Source: Hyphomonas sp. (lineage in GTDB: Bacteria > Pseudomonadota > Alphaproteobacteria > Caulobacterales > Hyphomonadaceae). Taken from it: DNA of 64,000 bases. Within the stretch, counting starts at the first letter, position 1. The number at the start of each line of letters is the position of its first letter. The stretch lies in NCBI GenBank assembly GCA_017792365.1, contig CP051229.1, forward strand, positions 2,790,001-2,854,000. The letters are read 5' to 3'. The notes beneath the pieces were generated by a model. That model was not told where the DNA came from. It searched no databases and saw only the letters and a list, made by a program, of their open reading frames with translations. This document shows positions 54,735 to 64,000 of this stretch, in pieces. A program made the position numbers and the translations under genes.

Positions 54735-57252
54735 AGCCGGCCCTTCTGAGAATTGCGTGGCGCGAGTTCGCCGGCAGCCTGATGCGCTTCAGGATCTACC
54801 TGGCGTGCCTTGGTGTCGGCGCCTTCGCAATTGCCGCTGCGGGATCGACAACCCAGAGCTTTCGCGAAGGTGTGACGGATCAGGCGCGTATTCTGCTGGG
54901 CGGGGATGTGTCGTTCACGCTCGCACGTCGAACCGCCAACGCAGAAGAGGCCGCCTATATCGCGGGTCTGGGCGAAGTATCGCCCACCGCAATGATGCGC
55001 ACGATGGCGCAGTCGACTGCGATCCGGAAGCAGGTCGACATGCGCGCCGTCGACAGCGCTTTCCCGTTGCTCGGCGAGATGGTCGTGGAAGGCGCAGACC
55101 CTCAAGCGGACGCGCTGGCCCAGCGCGACGGCCGGTGGGGCGCGGTCGTCTCACAAAGCTTTCTCGACGAACTGGATGTCGAGATCGGCGATCCCATCGC
55201 GCTCGGCACAATGAACGCGTATGTCGCCGCAAAGCTGGTTTCAGAGCCTGACCGTTTGGGACAGTCGGGCGTATTCCAGCCGACGGCGCTGGTTTCGATG
55301 GAAGCTGTGCAGTCCGCCGGCCTGCTCGACCCAGGTCAGCTGTTTCGCTCAACCTATCTGGTCAGACTTTCCGAAGACCTCCCGCTTGATGAGCTTGAAG
55401 ATGCAGCGCGCGAAGTCATGGGCGAGGATGGACCGCGCATGCGCCGGCCGGAAGACGCGGTTGATGGCTTGCAGCGTCTGCTTGACCTGTTGAACTCGTT
55501 TCTGTCCGTCGTAGGCGTCGCAGCGCTGGTCGCTGGCGGGCTCGGCATCTCCCAGGCGACGAGCGCCTTCTTGGAAAGCCGCATTGGTTCGATTGCCGCG
55601 CTGAAGTCCTTTGGCGCCAGCGGCGCTGACATCCGCACGATCTATCTGATCCAGCTCATGGGCCTCGCAGTGCTGGGCGCTGCGATCGGCGTGACGCTCG
55701 GCGCAACCACCCCAGTAATCCTCGAACTCGTAGCGGGTGAGTCATTCCGCTGCCGCAGGAGACCGCCATCTATCCTGCGCCGCTCCTGATCGCCTTCGCG
55801 CTCTCGCTGTGCACGACGGCCGCATTCTCACTGCCGGCGCTGGGCCGCGCCAGGGCGACGCCGCCGGCAGCATTGTTCCGCAGGGTAGATATGGGCGGCA
55901 GGACATTGGGGCCGGCTCCGGAGATGGCTGGCGCCGTTGGCGCGGCGGTCCTGTTGCTGGTGATCGGGGTTGCGACCAGTCCGAGGCCGTTGATGTCGTT
56001 CCTCCTGCTGGTAGGCGCCGGCGGTGTCTACGCGGTGCTGGTCGCCTGCGCCCAGTTGATCAGGATGGCTGCGCGCAGGGTGGCCAGTCGCACACGCGGA
56101 ATGTCGCGTCTCCTGTGGTCGAACCTTGGCGGCGCCAACTCCCTTGCGCCACAGATCGCGCCGGCGCTGGGCCTTGGGCTGGCGCTCCTCGTTCTGGTCG
56201 CCAGCGTGCAGGACAATCTCCTGCGGCAGATCGGAGAGACCGCGCCGCAGACCGCACCCGCGCTCGTCTTCTCCCAGATCGCCAATCGCGAAGCTGCGGC
56301 GTTCGACCAGCTGCTCAGCGAGCAGGGCGTCGAAATTTCGGATCCGGAAACCTATCAACGCGTCCCGACGCTGCTCGCACGAATCGTCTCCATCAACGGC
56401 GTGGAAATCGAGGAAGAGGATGTATCGGAATCGGAACGCTGGGTGATCGGAAGGGAAGTGAACGTCACCTATCTCGACGAACAACCTGACGATGTCGAAC
56501 TGCAGTCGGGCGAATGGTGGCCGGCGGATTATGACGGAAGTCTGCTGGTCTCTGTCGAGCAGGGCGTTGCAGAGGGGCTCAAGGTTGATGTGGGAGACCG
56601 CATCGCATTCCGGATTTCCGGTCGCACCGTCGAATCCAGAATGTCCTCGGTTCGCCGGGTTGATTGGGGCGGCTTTGGCGTGAACCGCCCATTTGTGTTT
56701 TCACCAGGCCAGTTGTCTGCAGCCAATCCTCAACACTTTGCGATCGCCCAGGCTCCAGTTGAGCGCGAAGCCGCAATCATCAATGCGGTCGGCGCGGCTT
56801 TCCCGGAGGTCATCGTCTTCCAGACGCGCGAGGCGTTGGCCACGGCGCGCAGGGTCGTCGGCGACATCAGCATCGCGGTGAACGCCATCGCCGGTGTCGT
56901 GACGATCGCAGGCCTGCTGGTGCTTCTGGGCGCGCTGGCGACCATTGCGCGCAAGCGCAAGGTCGAGTCCGCAATCCTGAAGACGATCGGCGCAACGCGG
57001 CCGCGTTTGCTCGGACTTTACGCCATCGAACTGGGTCTGGCCGGAGCCGCCGCCGCGCTCGTGGGTGTCGTCGTCGGCGTTGGCGCAGCGTTGCCCGTGG
57101 TCGTTGTGGTCTTCGAGGCGACATGGTCCTGGCCGATCCTGCCTGTGGCGGTCATCACGACAGGATCAATTCTCGTCTGCGCGGTAGGCGGCGCAATCAT
57201 CGGCGCCGCCTTGCTGGCCCAACGCCCCATGCAGGCCCTGCGGACAGCCTGA
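54731..57252 (+). CDS. ybbP: ABC transporter permease, YbbP/FtsX type (one-base frameshift)
   Basis: About 840 residues after correction. An N-terminal helix (SLMRFRIYLACLGVGAFAIA), a periplasmic MacB-like domain, a FtsX core (SFLSVVGVAALVAGGLGISQA), a second set of helices and a C-terminal FtsX core (AIAGVVTIAGLLVLLGALA). The break is at about 55743, where a base is missing between ELVAGES and IPLPQETAIY. TTG start overlapping the ybbA stop. Length and double FtsX layout match YbbP. Confidence 0.88.
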
Positions 57253-57393
57253 ACGCCCCACCGCCGCCGGCGAGTTCCCGCCAATCACTAGACGGGAGCG
57301 TTGTGTCCGCCTTGAGACAAGAGCGAAAATGTGGAGCGGGCTGGAAAAGCGACCGGCATTGGCCCCTAGCCGCAATCCGTTCGGCAATCTCAG

Positions 57394-58137
57394 CTACGCC
57401 TCGGCCCGGTCCGTGAATCTTCCCGCCCGCGCCGGCAGCGCATCCAGGGATGGGCGCATGTCGGCAGCGGACTTGTCCGGCAGCTGCTCCATCGGCACGT
57501 GCCCGCCATCCGGATAGGTCACAAGCACTGCCCCCGGGATTGCAGCTGCCATCTCCTGCGAAGCCGCCACCGGAATGATCCGGTCCTGGTCGCCCGCCAT
57601 CACAAGGGTCGGCACTGTGATCGCAGAAAGCCGGCTCGCCGTCAGCGGCTCTCGCGGCGAAGAATTCTGCGTCAGCAACACGTCGCGGTGGCCGGGCGCC
57701 AGCGCAAGTTCGGCGTAGCGGTCGATGAGCTCCTCAGTGACGAGCTCCTCGTCGAGGTAGGCTGCTTCCAGTCCGCCGGTCGCAAACATGCGCGGGTTGA
57801 ACATCTTGAGGATGGCGCGGCCAACGGGATTGTTAAGCAGCATGAAGATCACAGGCGGCCCCTCACCCGTCTCATCGTCCGCGCCGGACCACCCTGCGCT
57901 GTTGACCAGCACCAGTCCGTCCAGCCGTTCGGGATGATCGAGGGCGTAAGTCAGCGCAACCGCTCCGCCCATCGAGTTGCCAACCAGCACAAAACGATCG
58001 GCGCCAACCTCCGTGGCAAGCTCATCGATCAGGGCGGCGCTGCCTTGCAACGACGCACGGTATCCGTCCGGACTGGCGGTCAGTCCGTGCCCCGGCAGAT
58101 CGACAGATATTAATCGGACGTCGCCTTCCAGCGAGAT
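57394..58137 (-). pseudogene. Alpha/beta hydrolase lacking its N-terminus
   Basis: From about 58120 downwards the frame gives LISVDLPGHGLTASPDGY, then nucleophile GNSMGG, cap domain, and the late Asp/His in GDQDRIIPV and GGHVPMEQ. The first 40-60 residues with the oxyanion HG loop are not found in this frame. Between the upstream gene's stop (58222) and this part there is too little room for them. It is either truncated or broken by frame slips near 58120-58160. Confidence 0.65.
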
Positions 58138-58221
58138 TGCGCTGGTCAGGTACGGGGCATTGCTATGGCGTCGCGTGGCCCACCGCCGACGGGGCGGGCG
58201 TCGCCGTCACGGGTTGTGGGG

Positions 58222-59876
58222 TTATCGAGCCTTGGCGTATCCTGATGCACCGTCGCGGCGGGGGTCAGCGCTGCCGCGCCAGGCGCCGTTTTCGAGGGCG
58301 ATCGCGTGGACGCCGCCGAAATAGGCGTTCAGGCCATCGATAATGAGGTCGGTCTGTGGGGCCGCAAGGTCTAACTCCATTGCCGCGACATCCAGCCCCG
58401 GAAACGTTGATTCAACATAGGCGTTGTCGCGGCCGTCATCATCCGGGACGACGTGGACTCGCGGCGCAGAGACGGCCGCCTCGATGCCTGCATTCACATC
58501 GATCCAGTGGCTGGACACCTGGGTGACGGCGGAAATGATCCGCGCGCTGCCGGGGCTTCCGAGAATGACGACCGGACTGCCGTCCTTCGCGATGATGGTT
58601 GCGCTCATGGAGGAATAGGGCATGGCGCGCGGCGCAACCGAAAAAGCGTGTCCCGGCTCTTCCTCAAGCGATTGCATGTAGTTGTTGTACAGGAAGCCGA
58701 GCGACGGACTGGCCACGCGCGCGCCGAAATAGGAATCGATGCTGGCCGTGACCGAGACCGCGAGCCCGTCGGAATCGACAACCGAGAAGTGCGTTGTTTC
58801 TCCGCCTGCGTCTCGATGGGATCGCGCGACGCCTTGCGATAGCGCAGCGGCCGCCTCCTTGCTGATTTTCTGACCGATGTCCTTCTCGTAGTTGACGAGG
58901 TCGGTTTCCGGCGTGTCGTTGCGCGACCGGTGGGCGAGGCGCAAGGCCTGCAGCAGGGCAGCGGCGCGGCCTGCGTCTGGCGCGCTCAGCGTATCCGCCG
59001 GGAAATGTTCGAGGATGTTGAGCGCCTGAAGCACGACCCAGCCGCCCGCAGGAGGGGGCAGTGTGTAAACGTCAAATCCGCGATAGGTGGTCGCGAGCGG
59101 TTGCTGCACGCGCGGCTCCGGGGTCGCAGCCAGGTCATCGGCGGAGATCCAGCCGCCAAACCGGTTCATGTCGGCGACGATTTCGGCGGCAATCGCGCCG
59201 GTATAGAAATCCTCGGCGCCGTCCCGCGCCAGCCTTTCTAGCGTCTGCGCCAGTATGGGCTGGCGAACGATGTCGCCGAGCTGCGGAAGCGCGCCGTCGG
59301 GCATGAGAAACATCGGGGCGGCGGTCGGGCTCTCCCGCAGATCATCCTCGTGACGCTGATAGACGAGTGCGCGAAACTGACCGACTTCAAAGCCTTCTTC
59401 GGCGTAGCGGATCGCCGGCGCCAGCGTGTCAGCCCAGCTGACAGTTCCGCTGCCGTAATTGCGCTGGGCGAAATCCATGACCCTGACGGTCGATGGGACG
59501 GTCGTCGCCGTCCAGCCGGTAACAAGCGCCCGTTCCGGAATCACGTCGGGTATGGCGCTGGCGGCGTATGAAGTGCCGTTGATCACAAAGGGCGCGCCAT
59601 CTGGGGGATGAACGATGATCTGGGACTGACCGCCGAGCCCGGACATCGCCGGCTCTGTGACGCCGAGCGCGAATTGTACGGCGAGGGCTGCGTCGATCGC
59701 GTTTCCGCCGCGTTCGAGAATTTCAACACCCGCAGCCGTCGCTTCCGGCGATGCCGAGACCACCACGCCCTGCATGACATCCGGAGAAGCGCTGTCGGCG
59801 CTGCGTTCACCGTCGTACAGGCTGTCACCAGCGTCAGGGCAACGACGAGGCTAGCGAAACAGGAGCGAAGCTGCAT
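58222..59876 (-). CDS. ggt: Gamma-glutamyltransferase (frameshifted in signal region)
   Basis: About 551 residues after correction. The start is ATG 59876 with a lipoprotein-like signal (SLVVALTLVTAC). The enzyme follows in another frame: GVVVSASPEATAAGVEIL, then AMSGLGGQ. The catalytic Thr is in GGETTHFSVVD, where the precursor self-cleaves, and the small subunit has LGSPGSARI. A base is missing at about 59806-59812. It hydrolyses or transfers gamma-glutamyl groups such as from glutathione in the periplasm. It overlaps the upstream esterase gene by 26 bases. Confidence 0.88.
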
Positions 59877-60744
59877 GGGATGCCATCAACGAGTTGTCGT
59901 GGGGAATGTTGGGCGCGTAGGCAAGCCGCCAGTGGATCGGGCAGTCTAGCGTTTCGGCGCACTGGCGCCCGCTTTCGAAGAAGTTTCGTCCGCGCGCAAG
60001 GCGATGCGGGCCCTGCAGCATAGCGGGCGGCGTGCGGTTCAGCGAGCTCTGTTCGGTGTCCGTGTCGGCCGTGCCGAGCAGGATCGTCAGGGGTTGTGCG
60101 AGCCACCTGCGCAGGTCCGCATCGCCGACCGGTTCTTCACCTACGCCGAACGGGGCCGGCGCGCTGCGATCGGGCAGCGTGTACCAGCCGGCGTTGGCCG
60201 CGACCGCTGTATTGATCCGGGCGTCTTGAGTGAACAGCAGGAAGCGGTGCACGAACTGGGCGCCCGCCGAATGGCCATAGAGGAAGTAGCGCTGGGCGCT
60301 CAGTCCCAGGCGCGCGACCACCATATCGAACAAGGGCTCAATCGCGCTGAAACTCCAGTGCTCGACGGGCCGCAGCTGGCCATCTTCATCGCGCCGGCGG
60401 CCAAGATTATATGATTCCGATCCTGGAAACTCCGATTGCGCGAACTCCGGCGCGACGATCAGGAAGCCGTGTCTTTCGGATTCTGCGACCCATTGGTCCC
60501 GATAGTCGCTGGCGTTGCGGCCCTGTCCGTGCATCACGACCAGAACCGGCGTGTCAGGTCCGGCGCCGGATGGCAGGTGGGTCCAGACATTGAGCGCCGG
60601 ACCCTGCCATTGGTCGAATACGAAACTTCCGCCGCCGAGCTGAAGGGAGCGCTGCGATCGGGCCGGCGGCGCCGTTGCGCATGCGGGAAGCGCCGCCAAA
60701 GCGCCGATGATGAATGTGCGGCGCAGGGGATCGCAGGCTTTCAT
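59851..60744 (-). CDS. Exported esterase of the poly(3-hydroxybutyrate)-depolymerase/LpqC-like group
   Basis: 297 residues. Signal with RR and Cys (LRRTFIIGALAALPACA), so probably a Tat-exported lipoprotein. The core has VLVVMHGQGRNASDY (oxyanion HG), nucleophile GHSAGA and a late His in NIPHDNS. It would cleave esters or short polyesters in the periplasm. AGGAAACG before the ATG. Specific substrate unknown. Confidence 0.8.
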   Translation of the reverse strand: MKACDPLRRTFIIGALAALPACATAPPARSQRSLQLGGGSFVFDQWQGPALNVWTHLPSGAGPDTPVLVVMHGQGRNASDYRDQWVAESERHGFLIVAPEFAQSEFPGSESYNLGRRRDEDGQLRPVEHWSFSAIEPLFDMVVARLGLSAQRYFLYGHSAGAQFVHRFLLFTQDARINTAVAANAGWYTLPDRSAPAPFGVGEEPVGDADLRRWLAQPLTILLGTADTDTEQSSLNRTPPAMLQGPHRLARGRNFFESGRQCAETLDCPIHWRLAYAPNIPHDNSLMASHAASLLFR

Positions 60745-60782
60745 TGCGTTTCCTGCCTTGTCCCTGCGCCGCCTATCCATGA

Positions 60783-63765
60783 CTAGAACGTCTTCGAGAT
60801 TTCCCCGTAGACCACCCGGCCTTCGGACGAATACAGACCCGTGATGAAGCCGTAGGTTTCATCGGCGTAGGGCGGCAGTTCGTCTGTGAGGTTGCGAACG
60901 CCGAGCTTCAGCTCAGTTCCGCCGGCCAGCCCCGGTCCGGGCTCGAACTCGTAGGCGACATAGCCGTTGACCGTGTACCAGTCGTCGACCTGCCAGCGGA
61001 TGCTGGTGTCTGTGTCGAGCGTGGCGGAGCTGTCCTCAACTTCAGAGACGTAGCGAACCGACCAGCCAGAGCTCCAGCCGCCAAGGTTCCAGTTCAGGAA
61101 GGCGCTGCCGCGCCATTCCGGATTACCGTTGAACCGCAGGTCGTCAAAGGTCGTGCCGTCTTCCTGAATTTCGAGGATCTGCTGGATCTGCGTCGCGCTT
61201 GCGCCGATGCCGAAGCGGCCGATCGGGGAGTCCGGGAAGGCGTAAGAGATCGCCATGTCGTAGCCTTCGACATCGCGCTTGTTGAGGTTCACGTAGCCAT
61301 CGAGCACGTTGATGACTTCGCCGGCCGGCGCGCGCTGGTCGGTCGGGTTGGCGGCGTTGTAGGCGTTGAACGCTGCAATCTCGTCGGCCGTGGCGGCGGC
61401 GCGGATGACTTCGGCAATGCCCGAGCCGCCGGCGATACGGTTGTTGAAGTCTTCCTCGAGAAGGCGCTCCACGCCGATGTTGGCGATGGCGTTTTCGGTT
61501 TCGACGCGGAAGTAGTCGACCGAGATGCGCAGGCCGTCGAGCACGCTGTATTCCGGCTCGAAGATCACGCCGAGCGTCTTGCTGGTGCTCTCCTCCGCTT
61601 TGAGGTCCGGGTTACCGGCGCGCGTCGAAATCCTGTACGTCTCGCCGATATCCGCCGGCGTCATTGTCACAGGCGAGCGGTAGATGTCTTCGTCGCCCTG
61701 GTTGCGGCGGGTGATGTCGCCCTGGTTGATCTGCACCAGGTTCGGCGCGCGGAAGCCCTCGCCGTAGGCTGCGCGGATCGCGAGGCTGGGGAAGAGGCTC
61801 CAGTAGGTCGCGACCTTGGGCTTGAAGCTGTCGCCATAGTCCGAGGAGTCCTCGTAGCGGGCGGCCAGCTGCAGATCGAGCGCGTAAACCAGCGGGAAGT
61901 TGTTGCCTTCGCCGATGATCGGAATGTTCAGTTCTCCGAACGTCGCCCACACGTCGCGTTCGCCGCCGAAATCGTCGGTCGCCGAGACGCCGACGAGGTC
62001 GCTGCGGTCAGGTTCTGCGCCGGTGGTGAACTGGATCGTGCCGTCGAGGCGTGGATCGGAATCCTCGAATATCTCTTCCTGGCGGTAGTCGACGCCGAAC
62101 GCAGCGCCGACATCGCCGCCGGGGAGAGCGAACAGGCGGTCATTGACTGCCTTGGCGTCCCAGGTCGTGAGCTTGGATTCACCCTTGCGAACCGAGCTGA
62201 CGCGGATCTGCGAAAGCACGCTTTCCGGGTTTGCGAACGGACCGCCAAACGGGTTAAAGGCGTCGGGCGTTGACAGGGAGAGTTGCTGCTGAAGTAGATT
62301 CTTCGATGTGCGGTTGAATTCCTCGTCGATCGCGGTTGCTTCAGAAAAGCCAATCGCGCTTTCCACGTTCCAGTCGCCCACATCGAAGCGCAGGCCGCCG
62401 AGCAGGCGATAGAGTTCCTGTTCGACTTCGATCATGCGTGGCCCGAGCTCGATGGGCCGGTAGGAGACCACAGCGGCGTCTAGTCCGGCCGCTGGCGCAT
62501 CGATCCCGGGCAGGCGGTTCGGGCTGCCGACCGGTCCAAACGGGTTGTAGTAGTTGCTGGCGGGAATGATCAGGTAGGCCAGCGAGGAGTCGATCGGTCC
62601 CGGCGCGCGCTGGGTTTCCGACTCTGAAGAGTAGTACAAAGCCTCGCCGAACAGTTCGACGCCATTCACAAGCTGATGGTTGAACGTTGTGCCCAGGTTG
62701 AAACGCGACACCTGCGGGATGACCGTCTCGTCAAGCGAGAAGTCGTAATAGAGGTCGCGATCGATTGTGGCGCTGTCATCCAGCGTGATGCCGGGTGCGA
62801 GCGTCGCGAGGCTGCCTGGCTGATCCGGGGTCTGGATATGATAGCCGGCGGCCGTCGAGCTGAAACCGCCCGCTGACGTAAGGTTGGTTGTGCCGCGGCG
62901 CACGCGAATGCCCTGGAATCTTCCGTCCGGAAGCAGCATGCCGGCGCGGAAACGACCGTATGGCGTTGAGGTCGATCCGTTGTCCCACTGGGTGTCGCCG
63001 ACCCAGCCGTCCGGCACGATGTTGCGGCGGTCGGACGTCGCGTACCATTCCGGGTAGTCGAGGACGTTGACCTTGTCCCGCTCGTAATAGCTGAGCGCGA
63101 CGGTCAGGTTCGAGCGGCCTTCGTTGAAATCAAGACCCTTGCGGCCGCCGACTGCGAGTTCCTTGGGGAAGGTCGGTTCCTTCGCCATAGCGGAAGGTGA
63201 GTTCGCCAGCATTGTAGTCATCGAAGAGCGACATGTTGACGACGCCCGCGATGGCGTCTGAACCGTAGAGCGCCGATGCGCCGTCGCGAAGGACTTCGAT
63301 GCGGCTGATCAGGTTGGCCGGAACAGCGTTGACGTTGGTGAACGTCTCCGGGACGCTGTCGACCGCCTGGGATTGCGGGTGGGGTGCGATCCGTCGTCCG
63401 TTCACCAGGGTGAGCGTGCGTCCCGATCCGAGGCCGCGCAGGTTGGCGCCGCTGACGTCGCCGCGCGCGCCGTTGGTGCCGGTGTTGTTGTCCGAGAATT
63501 CGACATCGCCAGCGGCCGGAATGTTCGCCAGCAGCTCGCCAGTTGAAAGGTCGCCGCTCGCCTCGAGATCATCTCTTGTGACGACGGTCACCGGAAGGGC
63601 GCCTGAATCGGCAACGCCGCCAATGTATGAACCGATCACGACCACGACTTCAGGCTGGTCGGCCGCGTCCTGCGGTGCGGTCTCCTGCGCTAGAGCGGGA
63701 ACGCCGGCGAGTGCGGCGCCGGCAGCAAGAAACAGACTCAAACGCGAACCAAGATCGTCAGACAT
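60783..63765 (-). CDS. TonB-dependent outer-membrane receptor (frameshifted)
   Basis: About 993 residues after correction. Signal (SLFLAAGAALAGVPALA), plug with VVVIGSYIGGVADSG, LRGLGSGRTLTLVNGRR and IEVLRDGASALYGSDAIAGV. In a second frame follows the barrel from about ELAVGGRKGLDFNEGRSNL to VVYGEISKTF. The break is at about 63155-63165. Upstream is an A+T-rich promoter stretch. It lies at the start of a run TonB receptor - esterase - gamma-glutamyltransferase - hydrolase on the same strand, so the ligand may be a peptide or ester-bearing oligomer. Confidence 0.9.
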
Positions 63766-63918
63766 TGCGCTCTAGCTCCAGATGCGGATCGGCAACCCCG
63801 ATGTTTTTCGTCCCCTGAGGATCAGGTTCGGACCGGATTCGGCTTAGAGCGCGTTTTTGAACATATATCAAGAATAATATACGAAGCCGCCATAATATAA
63901 CAATAAGCTATATACCAA

Positions 63919-64000
63919 TTACCTGGCGCGCTTCTTGAGCTCGGCGTCGAAAAGCTCAACCTGGGCGCTTAGCGCCGTCTCGAACTTGCTGACGAAATCG
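63919..64000 (-). CDS. C-terminal end of an unidentified minus-strand gene (cut by window edge)
   Basis: The last 26 residues or so read as FETALSAQVELFDAELKKRAR and stop at TAA. The piece is charged and helical, too short for a family assignment. Confidence 0.45.
   Translation of the reverse strand, partial: DFVSKFETALSAQVELFDAELKKRAR

Overview
The window looks like a G+C-rich alphaproteobacterial chromosome. The evidence is the block rplU-rpmA / GNAT-obg-GFA-proB-proA, an L21 protein with a long Ala/Lys tail, three large TonB-dependent receptors, and dense ATGA/TTGA/GTGA gene overlaps. The exact order (Caulobacterales, Maricaulales or Sphingomonadales) cannot be fixed from the sequence alone.

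Layout. 1-6.2 kb: the end of an ACR3 arsenite transporter, then the minus-strand housekeeping block (proA, proB, a GFA-type gene, obg, an acetyltransferase, rpmA, rplU). 6.7-20.0 kb: a 13.2-kb integrative island of lower G+C inserted at the 3' end of tRNA-Ser(CGA). It is bounded by a 27-bp direct repeat of the tRNA end. It carries a tyrosine integrase beside the right end, paired TGTGTGAC integrase-arm repeats at both ends, a serine recombinase, a protein with HUH-endonuclease-like motifs, small membrane proteins, and a compact restriction-like gene set. That set is a C5-cytosine methyltransferase with an extra C-terminal domain, a winged-helix/DUF3883 nuclease-like protein, an SNF2 translocase, a ParB/Srx-fold protein, a small coupled ORF and an Mrr-like endonuclease. 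I cannot match it to a named defence system, and it is the best candidate here for something undescribed.

20.4-29.5 kb: a TetR-HlyD-ABC-ABC2 export operon, an alpha/beta-hydrolase-OsmC fusion, an AhpD-like protein, LysR regulators (one headless), a DM13 protein and an NAD(P)-binding oxidoreductase. 29.7-35.3 kb: a complete Dpp/Opp-type ABC importer. 35.4-47.0 kb: a tandem TetR-TetR regulator, a TonB receptor, and a divergent run of five genes. These encode a cytochrome-c/PQQ alcohol dehydrogenase resembling polyvinyl-alcohol dehydrogenase, a lipoprotein hydrolase resembling oxidized-PVA hydrolase, an SDR, an alpha/beta hydrolase and an acetoacetyl-CoA synthetase. Together they suggest uptake and breakdown of a polyol or PVA-like polymer to beta-keto acids. 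47.4-64 kb: two TonB receptors, an S9 prolyl oligopeptidase, a tesA/ybbA/ybbP block, a gamma-glutamyltransferase and several serine esterases, giving a peptide/ester-scavenging flavour.

Caveat. At least ten otherwise intact genes are split by small frame slips, many of them single-base and beside short homopolymers. The genes include the normally essential obg. Sequencing or assembly error is the most economical explanation for most of them. Such genes are given as one feature spanning both parts.
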